DNA from: Reyranella sp. CPCC 100927
GTDB taxonomy: Bacteria > Pseudomonadota > Alphaproteobacteria > Reyranellales > Reyranellaceae
NCBI RefSeq assembly: GCF_007859315.1
Contig: NZ_VOHA01000002.1
Location: 62,001 to 126,000 of the forward strand
Length of the DNA stretch: 64,000 bases
Reading direction: 5' to 3'
Below are positions 27,506 through 36,298 of the stretch, one piece after another. The position numbers and the translations under genes are program-made. Each line of letters starts with the position of its first letter. Position 1 is the first letter of the stretch. Under the pieces are notes generated by a model. It ran no database searches, was not told where the DNA came from, and saw only the letters and a program-made list of their open reading frames with translations.

Positions 27506-29035
27506 ATGACGCGTCCCTTGGACGAGCCCGTGAGCGCCGATATCGTCGTCGTGGGCGGCGGTGGCTCCGGCCTTGCGGCGGCGATCGAGGCCGCTTCGCG
27601 CGGCTCTTCCGTGATCCTGCTGGAGAAGAACGAGGCGACCGGCGGCAGCACGGGATGGTCCGTCGGGTCGATCACGGCCACGCGCACGCCCGATCAGAAG
27701 CGGCGTGGCATCGACGACAACGCGGACGATCATTTCACCGACCTGGGATTGCTGGCCGGCCGCCTGGTCGACAGGGACAACCTGGCACTGCGCCGCCTGT
27801 TAACACAGAACGTGACCGACACCGTCGCCTGGCTGCGCCGGCACGGTGTCGAGTTCTTTGGCCCGATGCCCGAGCAGCCGCATCGCCAGCCGCGCATGCA
27901 CAACGTGCTGCCGACATCGCGCGCCTATATCTATCACCTCACGCGTGCAGCGCGGCGCGCCGGCGTCGATATCCGCCTCAACACACGGGCCCGGCGCATC
28001 CTGCTCGACGGTCCGGCGGCGACCGGCATCGAAGCCGACACGCCCGCCGGCAGCCGCCGCTTCCTGGCCCGCCAGGGCGTGATCCTGGCCGGTGGCGACT
28101 ACAGCGGCAGCAGCCACTTCAAGGCGCTGTACGGCAATCCTGCCCTGGCCGCCGTTCCGGCCATCAATCGCACGAACACCGGCGATTGCCAGCAGATGGT
28201 GCTCGACATCGGCGGCGAGGTCCTCAACGGCGACCTGATCCTGGGGCCGGTGCTGCGCTTCATCGCACCCAGGCGCCGGCGCCTCTTCCAGGTCGTGCCG
28301 CCCTGGCGCAGCCTCACGTTCCTGATGCGGACCGCCCTGCACCATCTCCCCGCGGCCGTGATCCGGCCGCTGATCATGCGCTTCATGACGACGGTGATGG
28401 CGCCGGAGGCATCATTGCTGCGCGACGGCGCCATGCTCGTCGGCGCGACCGGCGCCGGCATCAACATCGGCGACGGGCCTCCCGGCCTGGCGGTGGCCGC
28501 CCAGTCCGGCAACACGGCCTATCTCGTTTTCGATCAGGCCATCGCCGAGCGCTATTCGCGCTGGCCTCATCCGGTCTCGACCGCGCCCGGCGTGGCCTAC
28601 GCCTATTTCCCGGATTATCGCCGCACCCGCCCCGATCTCGTCCACAGCGCCCCGTCGCTCGCTGCCCTGGCGACACGGACCGGCATGAGCGGCAGCGCGC
28701 TGCAGGCCGCAGCCGACGCCCATCGACAGGCCCGTGCATCGGGCGGCGGCGATCTGCCGCCGCCTCTGGCACGCCCGCCCTTCCATGCGCTGGGCCCGAT
28801 CCAGAGCTTCATCGTGCTGACGGATGGCGGCGTGAAGGTGGGCGACGACCTGCGCGTGATCGTCGAACGGGATCGACCTGTGGATCGCCTGTTCGCGGCC
28901 GGCTCCACGGGACAGGGTGGCGTCCTGCTGGAGGGTCACGGGCATCACCTCGGATGGGCTTTCACCTCCGGCCGCATCGCCGCGCGCAACGCGACCGCGC
29001 TGGCGCGACGGGTTCCGGCCGATGCTGATGCTTGA
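27506..29035 (+). CDS. FAD-dependent dehydrogenase, fumarate reductase/KstD-like
   Basis: A 509-residue FAD_binding_2 enzyme. The N-terminal dinucleotide fold is IVVVGGGGSGLAAAIEAASRG, then LLEKNEATGGST, and the C-terminal FAD loop is AAGSTGQGGVLLEGHGHHLGWAFTSGRIA. Relatives include 3-ketosteroid delta1-dehydrogenase and fumarate reductase flavoproteins, which introduce or reduce a double bond beside a carbonyl. Eleven bases after LivF, so it is within the operon. A ring-ketone dehydrogenation is a reasonable inference; the substrate is unknown. Confidence 0.85.
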   Translation: MTRPLDEPVSADIVVVGGGGSGLAAAIEAASRGSSVILLEKNEATGGSTGWSVGSITATRTPDQKRRGIDDNADDHFTDLGLLAGRLVDRDNLALRRLLTQNVTDTVAWLRRHGVEFFGPMPEQPHRQPRMHNVLPTSRAYIYHLTRAARRAGVDIRLNTRARRILLDGPAATGIEADTPAGSRRFLARQGVILAGGDYSGSSHFKALYGNPALAAVPAINRTNTGDCQQMVLDIGGEVLNGDLILGPVLRFIAPRRRRLFQVVPPWRSLTFLMRTALHHLPAAVIRPLIMRFMTTVMAPEASLLRDGAMLVGATGAGINIGDGPPGLAVAAQSGNTAYLVFDQAIAERYSRWPHPVSTAPGVAYAYFPDYRRTRPDLVHSAPSLAALATRTGMSGSALQAAADAHRQARASGGGDLPPPLARPPFHALGPIQSFIVLTDGGVKVGDDLRVIVERDRPVDRLFAAGSTGQGGVLLEGHGHHLGWAFTSGRIAARNATALARRVPADADA

Positions 29036-29047
29036 GGAGGGACGCAG

Positions 29048-30688
29048 ATGATGATTCCCGACATCTCGGCGCAGACGACACCGGCGGCGCTGGCGATGCA
29101 AGCCGACAAGCGCGCCGCTCGGCCGTTCGTGCGCATGATGGGGGCGCCGTTCATCTCCTTCGGCGAGATGGAGCTGCGCACGCGGCGGCTCGCCAATGCG
29201 CTCGCCGAGCTGGGCGTCAGCCATGGCGACCGTGTCCTGGTCATGATGCGCAACAGCACGGCCTTCATCGAGACCTGGCTCGCGGTCAACCGGCTGGGCG
29301 CGGTGCTGGTCACCGTCAACACCGCCTATACCGGCGCGTTCCTGGTGCATGTCGCCAACAACTCGGCGGCACGCGTGATGGTCATCGACGCGTCGTTCCT
29401 GCCGCGGCTGCTGGAAGTCGAGGGGAAATGCAGCCATCTGCGCACGGTCATCGTGGCGCCTCAGGCACCGCGGGCACCCGACAGCCGCCTGACCTTGCTG
29501 GCGTTCGACGAGGTGCGCCACGGGCGCGAGACCGGTATCGACGTCAGGGTCACCGGCAGCGACATCGGCGCGATCATCTACACGTCCGGCACGACAGGCC
29601 CTTCGAAAGGCGTGCTGATCCCGCACGCGCAGATCTACTTCAATCCCCTGATCTATATCGAGCAGCTCGGGCTGACCGCCGACGATCGCGTGTACACCTG
29701 CCTGCCGCTGTTCCATACCAATGCCCTGATCGTGCAGGTGTTCGGCGCTCTCCTGCTGGGCGCGCCGGTCAGCATGGCGGAAATCTTCAGCGCCAGCGGC
29801 TGGGTCGACGACATCCGCGCCAGCGACGCCACCGTGACCAACCTGCTGGGGGTGATGACTGAGTTCATCTTCAAGCAGCCCGAGACACCGCGCGATCGCG
29901 AGCACAATCTGCGGATCGCGACGGCCGTGCCGATATCGCCGGTGTTCGGCGAAGCCTTCGAGCAGCGCTTCGGCGTGCAGCTGATCGAACTCTACGGATC
30001 GACCGAAGCCAACTGCCCGCTTTACATGCCGCGCGATATTCCTCGCCGCGACGGCAGCTGCGGCAAGATCGTCGACGACTGGTTCGAGTGTCGGATCGCC
30101 GATCCCGAGACCGATGCCGAGCTGCCGCCCGACTGCGTCGGAGAGCTGCAGATCAGGCCGCGCGCGCCGCACGCCTTCATGGCCGGCTACAACGCCATGC
30201 CCGAGGAGACAGTCAAGGCGTGGCGCAACCTCTGGTTCCACACCGGCGACGCCATGAAACGCGACGCGGACGGGTTCTACTACTTCATCGACCGCCTGAA
30301 GGACTGCATCCGCCGCCGCAGCGAGAACATCTCGTCGTACGAGATCGAGCAGGTCATCCTCACCCATCCGGCCGTGCTGGAGGCGGCGGTGGTCGGCATC
30401 GCGTCGCCGACCGAAGCCGGCGAGCAGGAGGTGAAGGCCTGCGTCGTGCTGCGGCCGCAGAGCGTGCTGTCGCCACAGGCGCTGTTCGCGTTCTGCGAGC
30501 CGCTCGTGCCGCGTTTTGCCGTTCCCCGCTTCATCGAGATCTACGGCGAGCTGCCCAAGACCCCGACCCAGAAGGTGCGCAAGCAGGAGCTGCGCGCGCA
30601 CGGCGTGCGACAGCAGACATGGCAGGCCCCCGCGCCGCCGCGATCGCGGCCGGACAGTCGGCTGCCGCAAGCAGGAGAGAGGCGATGA
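29048..30688 (+). CDS. Acyl-CoA synthetase (AMP-forming)
   Basis: A 546-residue ANL-superfamily ligase. The AMP loop is IIYTSGTTGPSKGVLIPH near residues 178-195, followed by ELYGSTEANCP near 318, HTGDAMKRDADGFYYFIDR near 400, and the C-terminal hinge and lysine region TPTQKVRKQEL. It resembles CaiC-like (carnitine/crotonobetaine) ligases. It would activate the imported acid as its CoA thioester, the entry step of the pathway. Its last bases overlap the thiolase-like gene (ATGA). Two Met codons open the frame. Confidence 0.9.
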   Translation: MMIPDISAQTTPAALAMQADKRAARPFVRMMGAPFISFGEMELRTRRLANALAELGVSHGDRVLVMMRNSTAFIETWLAVNRLGAVLVTVNTAYTGAFLVHVANNSAARVMVIDASFLPRLLEVEGKCSHLRTVIVAPQAPRAPDSRLTLLAFDEVRHGRETGIDVRVTGSDIGAIIYTSGTTGPSKGVLIPHAQIYFNPLIYIEQLGLTADDRVYTCLPLFHTNALIVQVFGALLLGAPVSMAEIFSASGWVDDIRASDATVTNLLGVMTEFIFKQPETPRDREHNLRIATAVPISPVFGEAFEQRFGVQLIELYGSTEANCPLYMPRDIPRRDGSCGKIVDDWFECRIADPETDAELPPDCVGELQIRPRAPHAFMAGYNAMPEETVKAWRNLWFHTGDAMKRDADGFYYFIDRLKDCIRRRSENISSYEIEQVILTHPAVLEAAVVGIASPTEAGEQEVKACVVLRPQSVLSPQALFAFCEPLVPRFAVPRFIEIYGELPKTPTQKVRKQELRAHGVRQQTWQAPAPPRSRPDSRLPQAGERR

Positions 30689-31863
30689 ACCCAAAACCCA
30701 TGGCCGCGATCGCCGGCATCGGCTGGACCGAGTACTCGCGCAAGTCAGGACGCACGGTGGAAGCCCTGGCGCTGGAGGCGTGCTGGAACGCGATCAACGA
30801 TGCCGGCCTGGATGCCGCGGATATCGACGGGCTCGTGAGCTACAGCCTGGGTGACTCGGTCACCACGGCCGTCATCGCGACCGACCTGGCGCTGCCGCAG
30901 CTCAATCACTTCGCGGACTTCGCCGCCGGCGGCAACATGGCGTGTGGCGCCGTCCTGCAGGCGGCCATGGCGGTGGCCACCGGGCAAGCCAACCACGTCC
31001 TGGTCTACCGCGCGCTCAACGGCGCCTCGGGCGTGCGCTACGGCGGCGCCGAGTTCAGCCGGCTGCTGGCCGAGCACGGCGTTCACTCCGACAGCGAGCC
31101 GCAGTTCCTGGATACCGCCGGCATCACCATGCCGGCGCAGCATTTCGCCCTGCTCTGCCGGCGCCACATGATCAAGCACGGCACGACCAACGACGACCTG
31201 GCGGCCATCGCCATGACCTGCCGCCAGCACGCCATCGACAATCCACGCGCCATGATGCGCAAGCCGATGACGGCGAGCGACTATGACAAGTCGCCCTGGA
31301 TCGCCGAGCCTTTCCACGTCGTCGATTGCTGCCTGCAGTCCGATGGCGCCTGCGCGCTGCTGATCACCAGCCCCGAGCGCGCCCGCGACCTTGGCAAGCC
31401 GCCGGTATCGATCCTGGCCGGCATCCTCGGCGCCAGTCCCAGCAACCGCGGCGCGATGTGGGGGAACTTCTCACCCGATCACGCCGAATGCTACGGCCGG
31501 TATCTCGGCGACCGCCTGTTCCGGCAAGCCGATATCGAGCGCGCCGATCTGAGCTTCGCCCAGATCTATGACTGCTTCACCTACAGCGTGATCGGGCAGA
31601 TGGAGGGCTTCGGCCTGATCGAGCCGGGCGAGGCTGGCGACTTCTTCCGGTCCGGCCATGGCAGCATCGGCGGCCGGCTGCCGATCAACACTGCCGGCGG
31701 CCTGCTTTCCGAGGCCTATATCCACGGCCTGAACCATGTCGTGGAGGCGGCAAGCCAGTTGCGCGGCGAAGCCGGCAAGCGCCAGGTCCGCGACGCCACA
31801 CTGGGCCTGGTCACGGCGGGCGGCGCGACATCGACCGGCAGCGCCCTCATCCTGGGACGATAA
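30685..31863 (+). CDS. Thiolase-like protein (SCP2-thiolase / Ltp2-like)
   Basis: A 392-residue thiolase-fold protein. It has a degenerate version of the thiolase active site: GGNMACGAVLQAAMAVATGQANHVLV around residue 90, and the second half ends GLVTAGGATSTGSALIL. Proteins of this sort pair with an OB-fold/zinc-ribbon partner, encoded here by the very next gene. In steroid degradation the Ltp2-ChsH2 pair performs a retro-aldol side-chain cleavage. The pairing suggests either thiolysis or retro-aldol cleavage of a CoA thioester; sequence alone does not decide. Start ATG 30685 with GGAGAG upstream. Confidence 0.85.
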   Translation: MNPKPMAAIAGIGWTEYSRKSGRTVEALALEACWNAINDAGLDAADIDGLVSYSLGDSVTTAVIATDLALPQLNHFADFAAGGNMACGAVLQAAMAVATGQANHVLVYRALNGASGVRYGGAEFSRLLAEHGVHSDSEPQFLDTAGITMPAQHFALLCRRHMIKHGTTNDDLAAIAMTCRQHAIDNPRAMMRKPMTASDYDKSPWIAEPFHVVDCCLQSDGACALLITSPERARDLGKPPVSILAGILGASPSNRGAMWGNFSPDHAECYGRYLGDRLFRQADIERADLSFAQIYDCFTYSVIGQMEGFGLIEPGEAGDFFRSGHGSIGGRLPINTAGGLLSEAYIHGLNHVVEAASQLRGEAGKRQVRDATLGLVTAGGATSTGSALILGR

Positions 31864-31867
31864 AGCT

Positions 31868-32284
31868 ATGCAGCAAGCCACTCTGCCCCATCCCGTCCCC
31901 ACGGCGCTGAGCCAACCTTTCTGGGACGGCTGCCGGCGCCGACAGATCACGCTGCAGTGCTGCGACAGCTGCGGCCGCTTCCGCTTCTATCCCTGCGAGG
32001 CCTGCCCCTATTGCCGGTCGCGTGACTGCACCTGGACCGACGTTGACGCCCACGGCACGCTCTACAGCTGGATCGTCGTGCGCCGCTCGGTCGATGCCGT
32101 CTGGCAGGCGCGAGCGCCCTATATCGCCGGCATCATCGAGCTCGATGTCCAGAAAGGCCTGCTGATGCCGGCCATCGTGATCGATTGTCCCGTCGACAGC
32201 GTCCGTGCCGGCATGCCGGTCGAGGTCATCTTCGAGCAGACGGATGCATCGACGGTCGTGCCGCGTTGGCGGCCGGTGTCGTGA
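31868..32284 (+). CDS. OB-fold / zinc-ribbon acyl-CoA-associated protein (DUF35)
   Basis: A 138-residue DUF35 protein. A rubredoxin-like zinc ribbon (CDSCGRFRFYPCEACPYC, four CxxC cysteines at about residues 35-52) precedes an OB fold with GTLYSWIVVRR and PYIAGIIELD. Such proteins bind the CoA moiety and complete the active site of thiolase-like partners. Four bases separate it from that partner and its stop overlaps the SDR start (GTGA). Confidence 0.9.
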   Translation: MQQATLPHPVPTALSQPFWDGCRRRQITLQCCDSCGRFRFYPCEACPYCRSRDCTWTDVDAHGTLYSWIVVRRSVDAVWQARAPYIAGIIELDVQKGLLMPAIVIDCPVDSVRAGMPVEVIFEQTDASTVVPRWRPVS

Positions 32285-33039
32285 GCGACGCCGACACCGC
32301 GATGCCATTGGCTGGCCGCGTCGCGCTGGTGACCGGCGCGACCAGCGGCATCGGCCAAGCGATCGCGACCGGACTGCTCGCACGCGGCGCGCGGGTGGTG
32401 GCGGTGGGCCGCCGCCCCGACCGCCTAGCCGCGCTCGCGCAGGCCGGCGGCGGCGACGTGCTCGGCCTGGCGATCGATCTCGCCGCGCCGGACGCCGCAT
32501 CGCGGATCGACGCAGCTTTGACCGGCCCGTTCGCCGACGTCGATATCCTGATCAACAATGCCGGTCACGACAGCGGCGGCAATGTCCCTTTCCACGACAG
32601 CGATATCGTGAAGTGGGAAGCGGTCGTGCAGGTGAACTTCCTGGCCATGATGCGGCTGACCCGGGCCCTGTTGCCCGGCATGGTGCGGCGCGGTCGGGGG
32701 GACATCATCAACATCTCCTCGATCACGACACGCCGCGCGGCCGCGGGCCTGGCCGCCTACGGCGCCACCAAGCACGCGGTCCACGGCTTCTCCGAGGCGC
32801 TGCGCGCCGAGTGCGGGCCATTGGGTATCCGCGTCGTCGAGATCGTTCCCGGCGTGGTGCGTACGGAGTTTGCGGCCACGCGGTGGGACGGCGACGACGC
32901 GCGCGCCGAGGCGTTCTATCGGTCCTTTCCCAGCCATCTCGCGGCCGAGGATGTGGCGCGCGCCGTCATCTTCGCCCTGCAGCAGCCGGCCGGTGTCACC
33001 GTCGCCGAGCTGACCCTGGTGCCGACAAAAGGAGCCTGA
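32281..33039 (+). CDS. SDR-family oxidoreductase
   Basis: A 252-residue short-chain dehydrogenase. The cofactor motif is VTGATSGIGQ, followed by NNAG (about residue 92), catalytic Ser in ISSITT, active-site YGATK and PGVVRTEF. It probably interconverts a hydroxyl and a ketone within the operon's pathway. The GTG at 32281 overlaps the DUF35 stop (GTGA); ATG 32302 is a shorter alternative. Confidence 0.88.
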   Translation: MSDADTAMPLAGRVALVTGATSGIGQAIATGLLARGARVVAVGRRPDRLAALAQAGGGDVLGLAIDLAAPDAASRIDAALTGPFADVDILINNAGHDSGGNVPFHDSDIVKWEAVVQVNFLAMMRLTRALLPGMVRRGRGDIINISSITTRRAAAGLAAYGATKHAVHGFSEALRAECGPLGIRVVEIVPGVVRTEFAATRWDGDDARAEAFYRSFPSHLAAEDVARAVIFALQQPAGVTVAELTLVPTKGA

Positions 33040-33044
33040 GCAGC

Positions 33045-34103
33045 ATGGCCTCCGCCAAGGTCGCCCTCGTGGCCGGCGCACGCGGCATCGTCGGCAGCAA
33101 TCTCGTCGACCGGCTCCGGGGCCGCGGCGACTGGAACGTGATCGGCATCGCCCGCACGGCAGGCTCCGCTTCCGCCGGCAGCTACCGTCACCTCGCGGTG
33201 GACCTGCTTGATTCCGGGCAATGTCGCGGCGCCGCCGATGCCTGCCGCGACGTCACGCATCTCTTCTACGCGGCACGGGCCGGCCGCGCCGATCCGGCCG
33301 ACGAGGCGCACGTCAACGTCGCCATGCTGCGCAATGTGCTGGAAGGCACCTTGTCGCGTGCGGCCGACCTGACGCATGTCTCGCTGGTCCACGGCACCAA
33401 GTGGTACGGCAGCCATCTCGGACGCTACCGCACGCCCGCACGAGAAGACGATCGGCGCCTGCCCCAGATCAATTTCTACTATGATCAGCACGACTATGTC
33501 GTGCAGCGACAGCAGGGCCACGCATGGCACTGGTCCACGGTGCGCCCGCATATCGTCTGCGGCATCTCCGTGGGCTATCCCTTCAATTTCATCACGTCGC
33601 TGGCCGCTTATGGCAGCCTCTGCCGCGCGCTGGGTAAGCCGCTCGACTTCCCCGGCACCGAGGCTTGCTTCAACTCGGTATCGCAGGCCACGGATGCCGG
33701 CCTGCTGGCGGACGCCCTGATCTGGACGGCCGAGGACCCGCGTTGCGACGATCAGGACTTCAACATCATCAACGGTGACTATTTCCGCTGGTGCAATGTC
33801 TGGCCGCAGCTTGCCGCGTTCTTCGATGTGCCCGCGGGAGGCTCGACCGACACACCGATCGCGACCTCGATGCCTGATGCGGACGCGATCTGGTCGGCGC
33901 TGGTGCGCCAGCACGCGCTCCAGGATCTGCCGCTGGGCGCGCTCGCCAACTGGCCGTTCCTCGACTTCCTGTTCCGGGCCGACTGGGACGACATGTCCTC
34001 GACCGTGAAATCGCGGCAGGCCGGCTTCCACGCCGCCATGGACACAGAGGACGTGTTCCTGCGCTACCTGCACCAGCTGCGGGAACAGCGCTTCATTCCC
34101 TGA
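33045..34103 (+). CDS. PRISE-type SDR (progesterone 5-beta-reductase/iridoid synthase-like enone reductase)
   Basis: A 352-residue extended SDR. The N-terminus ALVAGARGIVGSNLVDRL is the NADP motif. Then come HVSLVHGTKWYGSHLG, REDDRRLPQINFYYDQHDYV and WSTVRPHIVCGISVGYP, the block order of plant 5-beta-POR/iridoid synthase, with the FYYDQ tyrosine typical of the PRISE active site. These enzymes reduce the C=C of alpha,beta-unsaturated carbonyls, such as cyclic enones and 8-oxogeranial. Last gene of the operon, five bases after the SDR. Bacterial members are little studied. Confidence 0.8.
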   Translation: MASAKVALVAGARGIVGSNLVDRLRGRGDWNVIGIARTAGSASAGSYRHLAVDLLDSGQCRGAADACRDVTHLFYAARAGRADPADEAHVNVAMLRNVLEGTLSRAADLTHVSLVHGTKWYGSHLGRYRTPAREDDRRLPQINFYYDQHDYVVQRQQGHAWHWSTVRPHIVCGISVGYPFNFITSLAAYGSLCRALGKPLDFPGTEACFNSVSQATDAGLLADALIWTAEDPRCDDQDFNIINGDYFRWCNVWPQLAAFFDVPAGGSTDTPIATSMPDADAIWSALVRQHALQDLPLGALANWPFLDFLFRADWDDMSSTVKSRQAGFHAAMDTEDVFLRYLHQLREQRFIP

Positions 34104-34114
34104 TCATTCGCATA

Positions 34115-34149
34115 CGACGGTGCCGGTCGGTAGCCGACCGACACCATCG
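34115..34149. terminator. Bidirectional hairpin between convergent genes
   Basis: A 16-base stem (two mismatches) around a TAG loop, with core GGTCGG-TAG-CCGACC. It lies in the 55-base gap where the long plus-strand operon meets the minus-strand alcohol dehydrogenase. No T-run follows, but position and strength fit a shared stop. Confidence 0.6.
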
Positions 34150-34158
34150 TTTGCATGC

Positions 34159-35256
34159 TCAATCGAACACCACCACGCCGCGCGCGACTTCGCCGCCCAT
34201 CATCGCCTTGAAGCCGTCGTTGATCTGCTCGAGCGTGTAGGTGCGGCTGATCAGGCCGTCGAGATTGAGCCGCTTGTTCATGTAGTGATCGACCAGCACC
34301 GGGAAGTCGACGCTGGGCCGCACCGAGCCGTAGAACGTGCCGCTCACCACCTTCTCGCCGAACACCATCGCGAACGGCGAATAGGTGGCGCGCATGGTGA
34401 GCGGCGGCACACCCACCGTCACGGCACGGCCGCCGGGGCAGATCGCATCGATCGCCAGCGCCTGGGTCTTGTCGATGCTGACGGCGTCGAAGGCATAGTC
34501 GACACCCAGCCCGCCGGTCAGCGCCTTGATCTGCTCAACCACCTTCTCGCCGGTGGTGTTGATGGTATCGGTGGCGCCGAAGGTGCGCGCCATCTCGAGC
34601 TTGTTGTCGCGCAGGTCGGCCGCGATGATCTTGCGCGCGCCCGACAGCACAGCGCCCTGGATGATGTTGAGCCCGACGCCGCCGCAGCCGATCACCAGCA
34701 CGGTCGAGCCGGCTTCGATCTTGGCGTGCCGGGTCACGGCGCCGACGCCGGTGGCGACACAGCAGCCGACCAGCGCCGCCTGCGGCCAGGGCATGTCCTT
34801 GCGGATCGGCACCACCATCTCGGCCGGCACCACGACCTGCTCCGAGAACGTGCCGATGCGCGCCATCTGGTTGAGGCCGGTCCCCTTGTGCTTCAGCCGC
34901 AAGGTGCCGTCGAACAACGTCGTGCCCGGCGTGTTGTTGCGGCCGATGCACAGCACCGGCCGGCCGGCCGAGCAATAGCGGCACTGCCCGCATTGCGGGC
35001 GGAACGAGAAGATCACGTGATCGCCCGGCTTCACCGTGGTGACGCCATCGCCGACCGCATCGATGATTCCCGCAGCCTCGTGGCCCGGCACCAGCGGCAG
35101 CGGCGAGGGCCAGTCGCCGTTGATCATGTGCCAGTCGCTCTGGCAGACGCCGGCCGCCTTCATCTTCACGCGCACCTCGCCCGCCTTGGGCGGATCGAGC
35201 TCGACATCCACGACCTGGAGCGGTTCGTTGACCTTGAACAGGACGGCGGCCTTCAT
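34159..35256 (-). CDS. Zinc-dependent alcohol dehydrogenase (MDR family)
   Basis: A 365-residue medium-chain dehydrogenase. The catalytic zinc site is CQSDW (Cys38) and GHEAAG (His about 60), with a structural zinc cluster CGQCRYCSAGRPVLC near 95-109 and the NAD loop VIGCGGVGLNIIQGA near 185. The class III-like form (GVGLNIIQGA, then an Asp-containing AADLRDNK) is NAD-preferring and usually acts on primary alcohols or hydroxymethyl adducts. GGAGAGGAAACG precedes the ATG. Downstream of the MarR gene on the same strand, so possibly under its control. Confidence 0.9.
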   Translation of the reverse strand: MKAAVLFKVNEPLQVVDVELDPPKAGEVRVKMKAAGVCQSDWHMINGDWPSPLPLVPGHEAAGIIDAVGDGVTTVKPGDHVIFSFRPQCGQCRYCSAGRPVLCIGRNNTPGTTLFDGTLRLKHKGTGLNQMARIGTFSEQVVVPAEMVVPIRKDMPWPQAALVGCCVATGVGAVTRHAKIEAGSTVLVIGCGGVGLNIIQGAVLSGARKIIAADLRDNKLEMARTFGATDTINTTGEKVVEQIKALTGGLGVDYAFDAVSIDKTQALAIDAICPGGRAVTVGVPPLTMRATYSPFAMVFGEKVVSGTFYGSVRPSVDFPVLVDHYMNKRLNLDGLISRTYTLEQINDGFKAMMGGEVARGVVVFD

Positions 35257-35335
35257 CGTTTCCTCTCCCTTCAGGGCATCCGGTGATGCAAACGATGTAG
35301 CACGCCTTGGTTCCGGCAGACATGCCTCGCTGCTG

Positions 35336-35800
35336 TTACGGCTCGGTGATGGCGTCGGATACCAGCGCCAGGCGGCACGCCTGATCGACGGGAAACACCT
35401 TGGCCAGCGCCGCGTGCGCGTTTCGCCACGCGACAATCGCTGCTTCCAGGCGGCGGGCACCCGTTTCGGTCAACCACACCATGCGCCGGCGATGGTCGGG
35501 GCCGACGATGGCGATCTCGACCAGCCCCGCCTCGCTCAACGCCCGCAGGTTGCGCGACAAGGTCGAGGGATCGAGGTCCATGCGCGCGGCCAGGCCGCTC
35601 AAGGTGTCGTCGGCGGTCACCGCGATCTGCGCCATCAGCCCGACCTGCGCCAGCGTGAGGCCGGTGCCGCCCATGCGGTCCTCCAGGAACTGGGTGATCC
35701 GCCGCGCGGTGAGACGGCTGTTCCACCCGGCGCACGCAGCCAGCATGGCGCCGGCATCGGTGCGCAAGGTCTTGCGGGGTTGTCTTCTGCCATCACGCAT
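35336..35800 (-). CDS. MarR-family transcriptional regulator
   Basis: A 154-residue winged helix protein. Helix-turn-helix: TLSGLAARMDLDPSTLSRNLRALSEAGLV, then wing VGPDHRRRMVWLTETGARRL. It faces a long imperfect palindrome at 35804-35830 in front of its own start, divergent from the DUF488 gene. A 79-base gap leads to the alcohol dehydrogenase downstream. It may control itself, DUF488 and the dehydrogenase. Ligand unknown. Confidence 0.88.
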   Translation of the reverse strand: MRDGRRQPRKTLRTDAGAMLAACAGWNSRLTARRITQFLEDRMGGTGLTLAQVGLMAQIAVTADDTLSGLAARMDLDPSTLSRNLRALSEAGLVEIAIVGPDHRRRMVWLTETGARRLEAAIVAWRNAHAALAKVFPVDQACRLALVSDAITEP

Positions 35801-35803
35801 TGC

Positions 35804-35830
35804 ATGTATCTACAATCTTTGTATATACAT
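35804..35830. promoter_or_regulatory. Candidate MarR operator, 12+3+12 palindrome
   Basis: ATGTATCTACAA and TTGTATATACAT face each other across TCT with a single mismatch. It directly abuts the MarR start codon and lies 42 bases before DUF488, so one bound dimer could block both divergent promoters. Confidence 0.65.
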
Positions 35831-35871
35831 TGGAAGCCATAACGCAGGCGATCGGTTCGGGGGCATGACCC

Positions 35872-36255
35872 ATGGCGGCACGCAAGACGGCGGCGCGAAC
35901 GATGGTGCAGGTGAAGCGCGTCTACGAGGCGCCGGCGGCCGGCGACGGCTGGCGTGTCCTGGTTGACCGGCTGTGGCCGCGTGGCATCGCCAAGGAAGCG
36001 GCGCGGATCGATCTGTGGCTGAGAGACATCGCGCCCAGCGATGCGCTGCGCCGGCGCGTGCATGCCGATCCCTCGACATGGGACTCGTTTGTCGCCGATT
36101 ACGCCTCGGAACTCACCAGCCCGCCGGCGGATGCCGCCGTGACGATCCTGCGCCAGCACATTGCCCAGGGGCCCGTCACCCTGCTCTACGCCGCCCGTGA
36201 CACGGCCCGCAACAATGCCGCCGCGCTCAGGGCCTGGCTGGAGAAGAACCCGTGA
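35872..36255 (+). CDS. DUF488 family protein (YeaO-like)
   Basis: A 127-residue protein of the DUF488 family: VKRVYEAPAAGDGWRVLVDRLWPRGIAKE near the start, DIAPSDALRRRVHADPSTWDSFVADYASEL in the middle, and TLLYAARDTARNNAAALRAWL at the end. Function unknown; the family has a conserved Cys or Arg-rich pocket and often sits near stress or regulatory genes. Divergent from MarR across the shared palindrome. Confidence 0.85.
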   Translation: MAARKTAARTMVQVKRVYEAPAAGDGWRVLVDRLWPRGIAKEAARIDLWLRDIAPSDALRRRVHADPSTWDSFVADYASELTSPPADAAVTILRQHIAQGPVTLLYAARDTARNNAAALRAWLEKNP

Positions 36256-36298
36256 AGCCTCGACACTGCGGCGAACGACCTGCAGAGGAGAACTGGCC

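Noticed and set aside
28412-30694. A 760-codon minus-strand frame
   Set aside because: It is antisense to the flavoenzyme and acyl-CoA ligase, whose domains are complete; composition is Arg/His/Gln/Val-biased as in other shadows.
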